Assembly: GCA_039111635.1 (NCBI GenBank)
Contig: JBCAQO010000007.1
Coordinates: 1,860,001 to 1,924,000 of the forward strand
Direction of reading: 5' to 3'
DNA length: 64,000 nucleotides
Source of the DNA: Heterobasidion occidentale
Lineage: Eukaryota > Basidiomycota > Agaricomycetes > Russulales > Bondarzewiaceae
Shown here: in pieces, positions 12,614 through 24,036 of the stretch
Layout of the letters: each line of letters begins with the position of its first letter
Numbering within the stretch: the first letter of the stretch is position 1
Translations under genes and position numbers: made by a program
Notes under the pieces: generated by a model
Seen by the model: the letters and a program-made list of their open reading frames with translations, nothing else
What the model was told of the DNA's origin: nothing
Database searches by the model: none

Positions 12614-12940
12614 CTAGTTCTGATATCGATACCACATCGGTTTCAAATCAACACCCATTTCCCCTTGAACCCTTCGAATCACGTCTTCCCTTGGTCCCTG
12701 CCTAAGCTCTTCTGAGTAGTTTGTTCCAAGCACCAAGCATAACGCGATTTCGGGCCTCTCTAGACCGGTATATACCTCTTGAACTGTAGAAATTCTCTGG
12801 ACTCCCGCTTAGACTCGGACTTTTGTGATCGCGAACCCGTAGCAGCCCCACCTTTCCATTGGAGTGCGGAGAGGGCCGATGTCATGTCGATTACAATACC
12901 AATTAGCAAACTCGGGCGCAAACAGAAACCCGAACACCAT
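12614..12940 (-). pseudogene. tandem paralogue A, nonsense codon
   Basis: Reads MVFGFLFAPEFANWYC... and ends ...MWYRYQN, collinear with paralogue C. At the codon where C has CAG (in VRIQAG) this copy has TAA, so only the first part is translated. Upstream codons conserved with C (RTPTQNS...ITPPLYR) continue to about 13100. I do not know the family. The protein is about 110-150 residues with conserved (A/F)DWYC, VYTGLE and NYSEELRQ-type motifs. Confidence 0.7.
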
Positions 12941-13621
12941 GAAGGGTACTACGCCACGCCGATATAGAGGAGGAGTGATCGATGTGGGTTGCAGCGAGGG
13001 ACCAGGGAGACGCCGTGCCTGAATGGGTGCAGCGAGAGGCGGTTCATTGTTGGGAAGCGAGATAGAATTCTGAGTAGGTGTCCGATCAGAAGACCTGTAA
13101 AATGCTGCTCAAAAAAGGCCATAGAATGAGTATAGTAGCAGATTGACACACATCAGTTAAGAAAGTTGGGGCTATAAGACGTCTCTGCTGGCAAGTTGTG
13201 AGTTGTTGGAGGTTATGAAACTTCATCGATACTGCTTATTTGTCTGAAGCGCTGCTTCCAAGGACGTTGCCGAAGGTAGATACAGTACCGGTAAAGGGGA
13301 AAATGATATCCTTCCCTTTTTTTTTTGTTTGCGAAAACCACATTATCATCACTTCTTCCCGAGACAGAGTAATGCGCATTGCACGCAGCAACGTTTCTGA
13401 AATTTGAACTGCCGACTGGCGTTTATCTTTCTATACATACACACAATTGACGGTCAAGTAAAACACGGGTAGAGTTGTAGTCATATTGAGAGAACAGACG
13501 GTATTGGGAGTTCCAGAAGCAATATTGTAAGTTGTTGTGCAGACCGAGGCAGTGTGCGATCACTGAAGTCTTATTAGCGGTCGACATCCATGGCTTTCCA
13601 TGGCTTTCAAGGGACTGACCT

Positions 13622-13947
13622 CTAGTAGTGACGTCTGTACCACATCGGCTCCATATCAACACCCATCTCCGCCTGGACCCTTCGAATCACGTCTTCACGT
13701 GGTCGCTGCCTGAGTTTTTCTGAGTAGTTTGATGCAAGCATCAAGCACAATGCGACTTTGGGCTCCTCTAGACCGGTATATACCACTTTGACTGAAGAGA
13801 TGTTTTGGACTCCCGCCTGGATCCGGACTTTGTTGGTCGCGAATGCGTAGCAGTTCATCCTTTCCATTGAAGTGCCGAGAGGGCCGATGCCATGCCGATC
13901 ACAATACCAATCAGCAAACTCCGGCACAAAGAGACACTAAACACCAT
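13622..13947 (-). pseudogene. tandem paralogue B, frameshifted
   Basis: The C-terminal two thirds (EFADWYC... to MEPMWYRRHY) is open and about 80 percent like copy C. Two single-base losses relative to C, one just upstream of the conserved ATG and one shortly after it, break the frame. They could be true decay or assembly errors, given similar breaks elsewhere in the window. Confidence 0.65.
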
Positions 13948-14699
13948 GTAGGGTACTACGTGGCGCCGATATAGAGGAGGGTAATCGATGTAGGTTGCAG
14001 CGAGAAATCAGGGAGATGGTGGGCCTGAATGGATTCAGCAAGAGGCGGCTCGTTGTTGGGAAGCGAGATAGATCTCTGAGTAGGTGTCCGAACAAAAGAC
14101 CTATAGAATGCTCAAAGGAGGATATAGAATGAGATTAGCAGTAGATCAACGCACATTGGTTCAAGAAGGTAGACGGATGTTACAGCAGGCTATAAACCGT
14201 CTCTGTTGTCGAGTTGCGAGTTGTTAGAGGTTACAAATTCCGTTTATACTGCTGACTTGACTGAAGCGTCGCTTTCCAGCGCTCGAGAGAGGAGAAAGTG
14301 AACGAAGGACATCGTCGAAGGAAAGCGGAGATTCACCACGCTCTTCCGTGAGAAAATCGAGAATGGGGCAAAAACAATTCTTCCTAGTTAATGTGAAAAC
14401 CCCGATTATCAACAGTTCTTCCTGGGACAGAGCAATGCACAGTACACGCAATAGTACTTAGAGCAACACTAGGATTTGAATTGTCGTTACAATATGAGCG
14501 TTGGACCGACGTTTATCAATCTATACATGCACACCATTGATGGTCAATGACAAAACAAACGTACAGTGGTGACAATGATATTGAGGGATTTCGGATACAA
14601 TGTTGTCATTCCTCGTGAAGACCGAGGCAGTGTGCTATTGCTGAGGTCTTATTAGCGACTGACATCAGTAGCCCTCCACGCCTTTCAGGAGACTGACCT

Positions 14700-15026
14700 C
14701 TAGTAGTGACGTCGGTACCACATAGGTTCCATATCAATGCCCATCGCCGCTTGGACCCTTCGAATTACGTCTTCACTTGGTCGCTGCCTGAGTTTTTCTG
14801 AGTAGTTTGATGCAAGCACTATGCACAAAGCAGTTCTAGGATTGTCTAGGCCGGTATAGACCCCTTTGACTGCAGACATATTCTGGACTCCCGCCTGGAT
14901 TCGGACTTTCGTGGCCGCAAACCCATAGCAGCCCATCCTTCCCATCGGAGTGTTGAGAGGGCCAATGTTATGCAGATTGCAATACCAATCAGCAAACTCG
15001 GGCGCAAAGAGAAACCCGAAAACCAT
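14700..15026 (-). CDS. tandem paralogue C, unknown small protein
   Basis: The best-preserved copy of this array. From the ATG at 15026 it encodes 108 residues (MVFGFLFAPEFADWYC... to ...MEPMWYRRHY). The same frame stays open upstream to about 15186, and that part (RTPTQNSISLPN..., ITPPLYRHR) is conserved with copies A and D, so translation may start further upstream, across an intron with a gtgcgt donor near 15230. No suitable upstream ATG was found, so the start is open. No known domain is visible; one Cys and several Trp/Tyr are conserved. Confidence 0.6.
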   Translation of the reverse strand: MVFGFLFAPEFADWYCNLHNIGPLNTPMGRMGCYGFAATKVRIQAGVQNMSAVKGVYTGLDNPRTALCIVLASNYSEKLRQRPSEDVIRRVQAAMGIDMEPMWYRRHY

Positions 15027-15818
15027 GTAGGGCACTGCGCGGTGCCGATATAGAGGAGGAGTGATCGATGTAGGTTGTAGCGAGGGGTCAGAGAGACGCC
15101 GTGCCTGAACGGATGCCGCGAGAGACGGTTCATCATTGGGAAGTGAGATAGAATTCTGAGTAGGTGTCCGATCAGAAGACCTGTAAAGTGCTGCTTAAAG
15201 ACGTCATAGAATGAGTATAGCAGTAGATTTACGCACATTGGTCTAGGAAGTTGGACGGGTGTTATTAGAGTTTATTGGCCGTCTCTGTTGTCGAGATGCG
15301 GGTCGTTGGAGGTTAAGAACCCTGTTTACACTGCTGACGTATCTAAACACCGCTTCCTTGAGCTTGAGCACCAGAACAACCCTGCTTCTGCTGACGTCTG
15401 CCGTAAATCCTGTTTCATCACGTCTCGATTACGCTGCACAAGCATGTCTTGCTTCTCGCTAGATCGGTGTGTGTGATAGCTTTGAACGTGTTCCTATTAC
15501 ATTGCAGGCGATAATACTGCGATAATTCAAGGACTGTAGATATTTCTTAGTCAGCCTTCCTCCGTCTGAAATTGAAACTCGAAGTCACAGTAGAAAGTTG
15601 ACGAACGGAACCGTATGCAGGCACAATTAGATAAACGATCATATTATCTTGCAGGTCATCAATGCAATATTTTGGCTGCATTTCGCAGGGGCCCCTCAAG
15701 GAAACACAGCATACTGATCAAACACAGATTCGTGTATAATCGCAACAGCAGCCGCAATACGATCTGGGCTAGATATTGCATCAGCTGCGTGTTGGGCAAT
15801 GAATGAAGAGACTGACCT

Positions 15819-16343
15819 CTAGTAGATGTGGTACCACATCGGTTCCATATCGACACCCATGACAGCCTGAATCCTCTGGATCAGGGCTTCGTTTGGTTGG
15901 TCTCTGTCTTCTTCCGAGTAGTTAGTCCCGATCACTAAACATGAACCGAATTCATTGGGCTTTTCTTGACCAGTGTAGACCGTTTTGAGGTCTGACTTCC
16001 TGATGTTTGCATCGGACTGGATTTTTCGGACTGTAAAAGTATCAGAACTCAACTGCTGCTCTGGAGTGCGGACAGAACCGATCTTGTTGACCGTGCAGTA
16101 CCCGTCGAAAAACTCGCGCGTGAGGAGGAAGTCAAACACCATGAAGGTTCTTCCAGATCTCCAGAGAGGAGTGGGGACGGCTGGTTGTCGAAAAGGCTGC
16201 TGCTGAGCTCGAATACGCTTTGCAGGTTGGGCAGCAGGTCGCACGACGGTAGGGAGAGGGGTAGACCGTTGAGTAGGCGTTCGATCAGACCTAGACGCGT
16301 AGTTGAGAATGGGAAATGGAAGATAGTGGACTCGTACACACAT
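15819..16343 (-). CDS. tandem paralogue D, unknown small protein
   Basis: Uninterrupted 174-residue ORF (MCVRVHYLPFPILNY... to ...MEPMWYHIY). It is more distant from copies A-C but shares RTPTQ, TPLWRSGR, FMVFDFLL, WYC/GYC, VYTG, NYSEE and the MEPMWY end. It shows what a complete member looks like: a Pro/Arg-rich N-terminal 60 residues, then a conserved globular part of about 110. It lies 25 bp from copy E. Function unknown. Confidence 0.65.
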   Translation of the reverse strand: MCVRVHYLPFPILNYASRSDRTPTQRSTPLPTVVRPAAQPAKRIRAQQQPFRQPAVPTPLWRSGRTFMVFDFLLTREFFDGYCTVNKIGSVRTPEQQLSSDTFTVRKIQSDANIRKSDLKTVYTGQEKPNEFGSCLVIGTNYSEEDRDQPNEALIQRIQAVMGVDMEPMWYHIY

Positions 16344-16367
16344 TTTCTCGTCGTTGACATCCAGTAG

Positions 16368-16763
16368 TCAGTGCTGTAGTGCTGTCTTCCTCGTGTTTAT
16401 CGGCTCCATGTCGACACCCATGGCAGCCTGAATCCTCTGGATCAGAGCTTCATCTGGTCGGTCTCTGTCTTCTTCCGTGTGATAAGTCCCAATCACTAAG
16501 CACGTGTCGAAATCATCGGGTGCTTCGTGACCAGTGTAAACTGTTTGGAGGTCAAACTTCCTGAGCTTTGCATCGAACGGGATCTTTTGGATCGCAAAAG
16601 TATCGGAGCCTAACTGCTGCTCTGGGGTGCGGACAGGCCCGATCTTATTGACCGTGCAGTACCAGTCGAAAAACTCGCGCGTGAGGAGAAAGCCAAACAC
16701 CAGGAAAGGCCTTCCAGACCTCCAGAGAGGAGGAGTGGAATGGCTGCTGTCGAGCTCGATCAT
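16368..16763 (-). pseudogene. tandem paralogue E, altered copy
   Basis: Closest to copy D (TPPLWRSGRPFLVFGFLL, REFFDWYCTVNKIG, VYTGHE). The conserved initiating Met before VFGF is Leu. The C-terminus diverges after GVDMEP into an unrelated tail, and an indel relative to D moves the upstream Pro/Arg-rich part (RARQQPF) into another frame. Probably inactive. Confidence 0.55.
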
Positions 16764-17005
16764 GCGTGGCAGGCCGAGCAGGACGTGATGTGTCGGTGCG
16801 GAGAGGAGCAGGTTGAGGCGTAGCCTGTGGGACGGAGGTTACGATAGAACTAGAATTATCCGTGGACGTGTCTTGAGGGGAGCGTGGAAAGGCTTGTTAG
16901 GAACAGTGCTGCCTTTCCTCTCCGAGCTAGCTTCAGTCTCCGAAACCGGACTTCGAAGCGAAGCCGCACTGTTTGAGACCGCTCATTCCCTCCACCGCAC
17001 GAGCC

Positions 17006-19277
17006 ATGTCGCTCCTTAGCAACACGAAGAGGCCCGCAGCATCTAGTTCTGCACTCGTCGCCGAATCTTCTGGTGGCCATGCTGAGGGACAAGCAGGTCC
17101 AGATGTCTCGATAACACTAGGTGCTCCAGTCGAGACGGTATATCGAGTTCTTCTTCTGTTCGGAGCAATTCGTCGTTGATCAATCTAGAGGAGTCCTTTA
17201 GGTCGCCAAGTCACCCTGTTTTCTGCGATAACATTGAATCTCGGGGAGCTGCTTGGATCGGGAATATTCTCAGTACCCGGGGTCGTCTTGAACTCCGTTG
17301 GCTCGGTCGGCCTGCTGCTCGCCTACTGGGTCATCGCACCGATCTTCGCTTGTGGTGAGATCGATACGTATCGTTTTCTACTGAATGCATAACATCAACT
17401 TCAGCTCCCAGTCGCTCTTCTTGCCTACACAGAGCTTGCGAGCATGTTTCCTCATAGATCAGGAGCGGAGGTCGTTTTCCTCGAGCAAGCGTATCCGAGA
17501 CCACGCTTCCTAGTGCCAATCTCCTTCGCAGTGACCACGGTCCTCCTATCGTGAGCATTGCTTCCTCGTCTGCCTGTCGCTCAGCAATGCGACCCCTACG
17601 CCCGCGCAAAAGATTCAGCGCAACAAACTCGATCGTATTCGCCCAATACGCGTCTGCTATATTTGACATCGACCTCACCGGATCGAGACAAACTGCCTTT
17701 GCTCTGGGAGTGGTGACGTTCTGTGTAGCAGGTATGATACACATCGTTTCCTTCGTTGCGCGCTCTTGCCTATGCCACGATGATCAGTCGTCGGCGTGTC
17801 GACGAAATGGGCTCTGCGAATAGTCACAGTGTTGACCACCATCAAGATCCTATCTCTAATCTTGTAAGTACAAATCTCCGACGTCACACGGGAATCCAGT
17901 CGAGACGCATTCTTCGCAGTGTCTCAGGCACAGGCGTTGCTGTCCTTCTTGGCTTCACACAAATCAGCGATCCGTTTGCGAATTTCCGTAACGTATGGCA
18001 AGGCAGCAGCACGAACCCCAACGCACTTGCGACCGCTCTGGTCAAAACAAATTTCGCCTTCGTAGGCTGGGCAAACTCCTTCAACGTCCTGAGCGAAGTC
18101 AAAGGCGACAATCCCGTCCGCACCGTCCGCAACGCGGGATTGATCTCCCTGTCCATGGTCACCGTCCTCTTCTTCTTCACAAACCTCGCTTACGTCGCCG
18201 CAGTGCCGGCGGAAGAAATCAAGGGCTCTGGCCAGCTTGTTGCGGCCCTGTTCTTCAGCCATGTGTACGGTGAACACTGGGCTGCGAGGATCCTGCCTGT
18301 AATGGTAGCGTGTAGCTGCGTGGGCAACATCGTCAGTCGTCGAACCCAACGCTATTCCTGTCATATCTGATCTCTTTCACCCTTAGATCGCCGTCGTGAG
18401 TCTCGTACCACGTTTTGAAAAAAAGTCTTGTCCCGACCCATCATCCGCTCTATTTCTCAGACTGTCGGTCAAGCCCGTGTGCTGCGCGAAGTCGCCCGTC
18501 AAGGCCTCCTTCCTTACCCCGAGTTCTTCGCTTCCACAAAGCCGTTCGGAACGCCTCTGGCCCCCGTCTCTCTCAAATGCGCTCTCACAGTCATCGTCCT
18601 ACTCGCGCTCCCGGCCAAAGACGCATTCAACTTCATGCTCGACCTGACTTCATATCCGAACCTGGTGAGCGCCACCCGTCGGGCACCTGACGTATGAGTC
18701 GGCACGTCTGACCTGCCCCGAGATATTTGCAGCTGCGACGGCGATCGGTGTTTGGAGGCTTCGGCGCTCGCGTGCTCTTGTCGGGATAGCTCCGTCACCA
18801 TTCCGCGTCAGTAACTTTGCAGTCGGCCTATGGCTAATGCAATGTGTATTCTTGCTTGTGATGCCCTGGTACGTTTTGTCCTCGAAAGCTCACACCTAAC
18901 TCTTATACACTGCATGAAAAGGGTGCCTCCAGAGCATGGAAGGGCGATGTTTCGTTCTGGTATGCGACGTAAGTGCCTTATTCACTTTGTGTACTGCGAT
19001 TGAGGTTCACCAAGAACTCTCGTAGATATTGCGTTGTCGGCCTTGCAGTACTCGGCGTAAGTCGCACCGCAGTCCTCTCGATGCCTATGTATAAAAATTC
19101 AACGTTCTGCAGTTCTGCGGGCTCTACTACTATACTTGGATCATCCTCCTCCCGCGTTTCGGCGGATACAAGATCGTCGAACAAATTGTGGAGTTGGACG
19201 ATGGCGCTCGTACTACCCATCTCGTTCGGAAATACGAGACCCCATCAGAGCGAGAGCCTCTCCTTACGGTTCGTTAA
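17006..19277 (+). CDS. amino-acid permease (APC family, MUP1-like), one frame break
   Basis: Plasma-membrane amino-acid/polyamine-organocation transporter. Exons 17006-17137, 17189-17354, 17412-17550, 17619-17731, 17788-17863, 17920-18331, 18387-18395, 18461-18664, 18723-18868, 18922-18968, 19026-19056, 19113-19277. Exon 7 is only 9 nt. Landmarks: LFSAITLNLGELLGSGIF in TM1, SGAEVVFLEQAYPRP, DPFANFRN, FVGWANSFNVLSEVKG, QARVLREVARQGLLP, GDVSFWYATYC. About 12 membrane segments. The exons sum to 1640 nt, one short of a multiple of three. The break is near 18935, where ...VPPEHG is in one frame and GDVSFWY in the next. A weaker donor at 18872 would restore frame but replace the conserved VPPEHG. 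Confidence 0.88.
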
Positions 19278-19691
19278 CAGATCGGTATTGCTTCGATACT
19301 ATCGCCGATATGTATTTTCATGTATTCTGCGCTCCTTGTCCTCAAGCCGCCCGGACCATCGGACTCCTGATCTGAGCAGCCTTGGTCGTCGCCCTGCGAT
19401 GACGCAATTGGTGATCACCCCAGTCGCGATCGAGGATCAGTTTTGAGCGCTTGTGCAGTCTCGCGATCGGGTCGTGAAGTTGCACCATCGGTCTTGGATT
19501 CATCTCTGTGGAACCCATCTTACCAAACGCAGGGGCTTTCGTTCCCCAACATTCGAGCTGTCACAGACGTCGAAGTCGAACGGAGGTTAGCAGGCTCAGG
19601 CTGACGCTTGGTATGTCTGTACAATCTCCGAATGTTCATGGAGAAAGGACATTTGTCATCGGCGTTGTGAAGCTTCTCGGAACCCGGAAAC

Positions 19692-19702
19692 AGATATATA
19701 AG
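19692..19702 (+). promoter_or_regulatory. TATA box of the NAD(P)-binding protein gene
   Basis: The sequence agatatataag ends 38 nt before the ATG at 19740, a good TATA match at plausible distance with a short leader. Confidence 0.55.
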
Positions 19703-19739
19703 CCGCTACTGTCGTGCATCTCTCCATCGACCTCCCGCC

Positions 19740-20669
19740 ATGTCCCTGAAGAAAGTCGTCATCGTCGGCGGCCACGGTAAGGTGAGATTCTATGCACTGG
19801 AACACGCGCGATCTCGAGTTCTTAGCGTCTTTCGCGTCGTAACCACTTAGGTGGCTCTGCGCCTCGCAGGCCTCATAGCATCAAAGCATCGCATCACGTC
19901 CATCATCCGCGATCCCGCCCACAGCGCCGACCTCAAAGCAATCTCGCCCGACATAACCCCTCTCGTGCTTTCCCTCGAGGATTCCCTCGTGTCCGATTTT
20001 TCCAGCGCCTTCGCCGATGCCGCCACCGTTGTCTTCTCGGCCGGCGCAGGAGGCAACGGCAGCGCGGAGCGCACGCGCAAAGTCGACTACGAGGGCGCGC
20101 TGAAGGTGTTCGACGCGATCGAGGCCGTCACAGGGCCCAAGCCCCACCTCGTCCTCGTCAGTGCCCTCGACGTCCGCGATCCCAACAAGATCCCAGAACA
20201 CTATGTAAGCCGTTCGGACTCCTGGACTGCCTCCAGATGCCGAAGAGCACTGATCTCATTCCGGGTTGTAGACGGAGGAAGACAAAAACGTGTCCGAGCG
20301 CGTGCGTTCCAGGATCAAGGACTATATGCACTGGAAATACGAAGCGGACAAGAACCTGGTCGCACGTACTGCGTTTACATGGACGATCCTTCGCCCTGGT
20401 GGGCTTACCGAAGGGCCTGGTACCGGTAAAGCAAGTATCGGCAGGACCCACATGATCCCTACCATTCCGGCAAGTCTTATGCATACTTGATGCTCGCGTT
20501 GTCGCTTAATTTGGTTTCACAGAGGGACGACGTCGCGAGTGCACTTGCTGCCCTTGTCGACAGACCGGATGCAGCTGGATTGGCCATTGACATCGTTGGA
20601 GGAGAGACGCCCATTTCGGAGGGCATCGAGGCCTTCATCAAGAAGGGCGTTACGGACTGGTTGGGGTGA
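19740..20669 (+). CDS. NAD(P)-binding (NmrA/SDR-like) protein
   Basis: Cytosolic Rossmann-fold protein of 246 residues, resembling the atypical SDR group that includes yeast YMR090W. Exons 19740-19781, 19851-20204, 20272-20469, 20523-20669. The N-terminus has a beta strand and glycine motif (VVIVGGHGKVALRLA). Later segments include HLVLVSALDVRD, the YMHWKYEADKNL helix with the usual Tyr/Lys spacing, and WTILRPGGLTEG. The third intron begins GC rather than GT (gcaagt at 20470, AG at 20522), and only this splice keeps phase. Substrate unknown. Confidence 0.82.
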
Positions 20670-20912
20670 AGGACTTTTATCGAGCAAAGAAGCTGTCAAA
20701 CACAAGGTCGCAGTGTATTCCAATGTATCATGATCGTCGAAAGCAGAGTTGCTTTGGTATGGCGATAGGACAATAAACAAGACAATTACTCTTGCATTGT
20801 GTTCGGTGGGATATAGGTAGTAATATCTGCAGAATATAAGGGCAGCAACGGCGTCCAAGCATCCTGTTGATCTTTTTGAGATTCGCTTCACCGTCGTAGA
20901 AACAAGTTGTAC

Positions 20913-22929
20913 TCATTCGGCGGTCCTCATCTTTCCTCTAGCCCACTCGCCAACCCCCGCGCCCGCCGAGGCAAGCAAAAAGCTCCAGTCAAATACAGGC
21001 CCGAAAAACTCGTAGGCTGGCAGGGTCGCGAACAGATTGACCGTCTCCTCGGTGACGTCCGGATTCGATACAGCAGGTGGTGGAAACGACGTGCGCAGCT
21101 GGATGAGGGTAGATAGCAGATAGATCCCCTGAACGAAACGGACGAGATCAATGTCCAACCAACGCGAAGCAACGTTGCTGCAGGTGCAAACAGACGTACC
21201 ATGACCTGCGCGAGCACGAGCAGCACGACGTCCTTGATAGCGGCCCGGCTGGTGACCTTCAGCGCGCTCGCGACGCCGCGCAGAACCCTGTTCACGCTGC
21301 TCCAAATGATGATGCCCACGATCGCGAGATTCACCTGTCTCAGCACCGCCTCTGCCGTGCTAGGATCTGAAAGCACGAGGCTCATGAGTGCGGTGAGGAG
21401 ACCAGGGTACACACGCGACGATGCGTCAGGTGCGGACGGCTTCGCGGCGGGTGACAGTATGTTCAGGATCGACTACAATGCACGCGAATTAGCATCTTTG
21501 GTGGTGATACACGAGTGTGCGAGAAAGCGAACCGTGAGCCCGCGGAAAATACAGTAAAGCCCCATTGCTCTCCGGCCGATGACGACAAGCCGTCCGCTGA
21601 AAGTTCGCTCGAATGCTAGCTCTGCGCGCTGTTGGCGGAACCATTGCAATTGAGAGAACATATGCTCTTCTAGATCTGTAAGAGAAGAGATCTCAGTCTT
21701 CAGAGTAGAGAGTTCTTCGAGAAGTCAGCCTATAAGATTCTAATAACATCGGAGGAACCACGTACCGCTGTCACCACGGAAGTTGGGTGTGATGCGCGAC
21801 AGCCATGACGTAGAGCTGCTTTCCTGTTTGGATTCGTCAGCTCTCTGTCGAGAATGAGCATTGTCATTACAGGTAATTCTTACTGTGATGTTGTCCGTTT
21901 TCCGTCTCTCCAGAAGCCCAACCTCCTCCCTCTTCTTTTGAAGATCAGTACGCACTCTGGTCAAGCCTTGCTCGGCAAGCACTATCTGGGCCTCCGTGGG
22001 AGGTTTCCTGCATAATCAATGTCACATTAGGATCTATGTCTTGAAGAAGAAAGCAAGCATGGTACTAGCCCTCCGTGACCACAACAAACGGGACGTATCC
22101 CCATGCGGTCGACACAGCACCAAATCCAGAAAGAAGACCAAGCATGAGGGTGCCGAGTACGGCAAGACGCGAGAGCGCAGCTACAAGAAGGGAGGCAGAT
22201 CCATGGGACGAGGACAGCGCAACGGGTAGCGGAACGTATGATAGGAGAAGGAAGTAGCCAAATAGAGGAATGAGAGTCCAGAATAAGCGATGAAGGGAGG
22301 GGATGAAGCTTCTTGCTGCCGGAATATAGGTTAGAACTACGATGGGATTGCTCAAAGTCAAGATACCAAGCTCACTCACTCGAAGAGATGCTCAGCGCTG
22401 AAGCAAAAACGACGCTCAGCGATAGCGGGATCGCAATGAGCACGACCATCAGTATAATGAAGAGCGATATCCGCCAATTCATCAGACGCGTCCTGAACGC
22501 AATTGTCAAACGACGCTCAGTGCCTACGTGGAGACGACTCACCCCGTATGGAGCACATCCAGACCTTGACACATCAACATCAAGAAGAGCAGACAACATT
22601 CGGAGAAGCAGAGCGAGAAAAGGCTCCTCCAGAGACTGGAATGGAGAGCGCGTTTCGACATTGTTGGCCGTTCTGGCGCGACTGTCGATGGTGGTGGAAG
22701 CGTGTCGAGCTCTACATAGTCGGCAGTGTTGGGAGCCCGCGGGGAGTGTCCATCGAGATATACATTTCCCAACACAAATCGGCGACACGAGAAGAAGAGG
22801 ACGAGCCTGGCGATGAGGTTGAAACGGTCAGCCTCTCCCCATCGCATCAATTCCGGGACCCATTGGTCACCTAATAGACACGAGTATGCAGGTTTCCAAT
22901 ATCGACGTTCGGACCACCTCGAGAGCCAT
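20913..22929 (-). CDS. Golgi pH regulator (GPHR/GPR89 family)
   Basis: Multi-pass protein with GPHR_N and ABA-GPCR-like halves. In animals and plants the family acts as an anion channel that acidifies the Golgi. Exons 22871-22929, 22543-22806, 22380-22492, about 22080-22315, 21884-22007, 21766-21844, 21533-21714, 21200-21472, 20913-21128. Landmarks: SLFSLCFSECCLLFLMLMCQ, SGFGAVSTAWGYVPF, the cytosolic loop LEEHMFSQLQWFRQQRAE, FSGRLVVIGRRAMGLYCIFR, IIIWSSVNRVLRGVASALK, GIYLLSTLIQLRTSFPPP. The junction between exons 4 and 5 is unsettled: the obvious acceptor at 22008 would create a stop with the nearest donor. The 39-nt segment 21845-21883 may be a very short intron or be translated. Confidence 0.87.
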
Positions 22930-23336
22930 TCCGGGATGATTCACAGCCTGGAACGAGGGAGGACATCTACCGACTTAGCAGGCTCGTGACGTATGTGGAC
23001 GGTAGAACGGTCGGCCAGCGCAAGTCAAGGACCTTCAAGGACGTGATCAAGCTCAAGGGCGGGGCCTAGAACCATCTTCTGTGTTAGTCAGCAGCGGAGA
23101 CTAATAGGTGGGGCCGGCCGAAACGCGCGAGGGGTTGACTTTGGGAAAGCGGAGGCTGAACCTAATGTCCCGCTACTTATCAGTTCGATTCCAACATGGT
23201 TGAACTCCAACATTCGTTCCCATTTACCGAGTGGCTTTACGACAGGTCTCTCCAACGCGTTCAATATGGCTGAAGTTGCTCCCCTTCCGCTGCTCTCCCT
23301 CTCCCGGACATTGCAAATGTCGCACATGCATACGCT

Positions 23337-24036
23337 ATGCAAGCCGAGGCCAGCACAATCCTCTCCCAGAATGCTGCGCTGCTTCCCAATATTCCTGCGG
23401 TGTATCAAGCCAACATTCTTCAACAAATTCTTGCCTCTGTATGTATATATCTGTTATCATCGTGTTCACAGCTAACTCATATCGATCTGCGTAGGTTAAT
23501 GCAATCGACGGGCGCTTGAATGCAATCAATGGACGACTGACTACAATCGAAGGACAGCTGAATATTGTCCGCGCAGACGTTGAGACCGTCCGCGGAAATG
23601 TCGAGACCGTGAGAGCTGATGTTCAGCAAGTCCGACAAGACTTGAGATACGAGTGAGAAGTTCATCATCCCCATCCAAGTAACACTGATCTAATCAAAGC
23701 CTGCAGGTCTGAATGCACCATTATCCGTTCCCATAACACACAGCAGGCGCGTAATGGGCCCTTGATTCCGCTACCTCATCGCCCTGGTTGCCCTGCCTAT
23801 CAAGCGGGCGATTTTCCCGCAAATGAGTTAGCGCTGCCCACTTTAACTGGTAAGTCTGGCAGCCTTTCTGTAGCAACGTGGTGCTTACTACCTGCCTGAT
23901 TATAGTTGCAGCTGCAAACCATCTCTTGGCCGCCTATGGACTGCCCGCCGCTGGAACATTCAAGAAAAGAGGGAAAGGCTTGCTCGATTCCTTGGCCGTC
24001 AACTCTGAATTTTTCTCTTTCTCTTTCTCTCGCTGA
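23337..24036 (+). CDS. coiled-coil protein of an Agaricomycete-type family
   Basis: Exons 23337-23438, 23495-23652, 23707-23849, 23906-24036 give 177 residues in phase from the ATG at 23337 (MQAEASTILSQNAAL). The middle is a heptad-rich coiled coil (AIDGRLNAINGRLTTIEGQL, then repeated VETVRxxV). It is followed by RSHNTQQARNGPLIPLPH and a C-terminal LLAAYGLP segment typical of this uncharacterised family. A more usual N-terminus (MAEVAPLP...) begins at 23266 in the frame one base off, so one base may be missing near 23300. Function unknown. Confidence 0.7.

Larger units (their letters stand above)
12297..15470. repeat. three direct tandem units of about 1.06 kb
   Basis: The spacer words cagttcttccc...agcaatgc and gacgtttatct..tctatacat recur near 12297, 13353 and 14414. 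Each is followed by a minus-strand ORF of the same family and then by a conserved leader and TATA-like region. The units differ by many substitutions and small indels, so the amplification is not recent. Confidence 0.85.
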
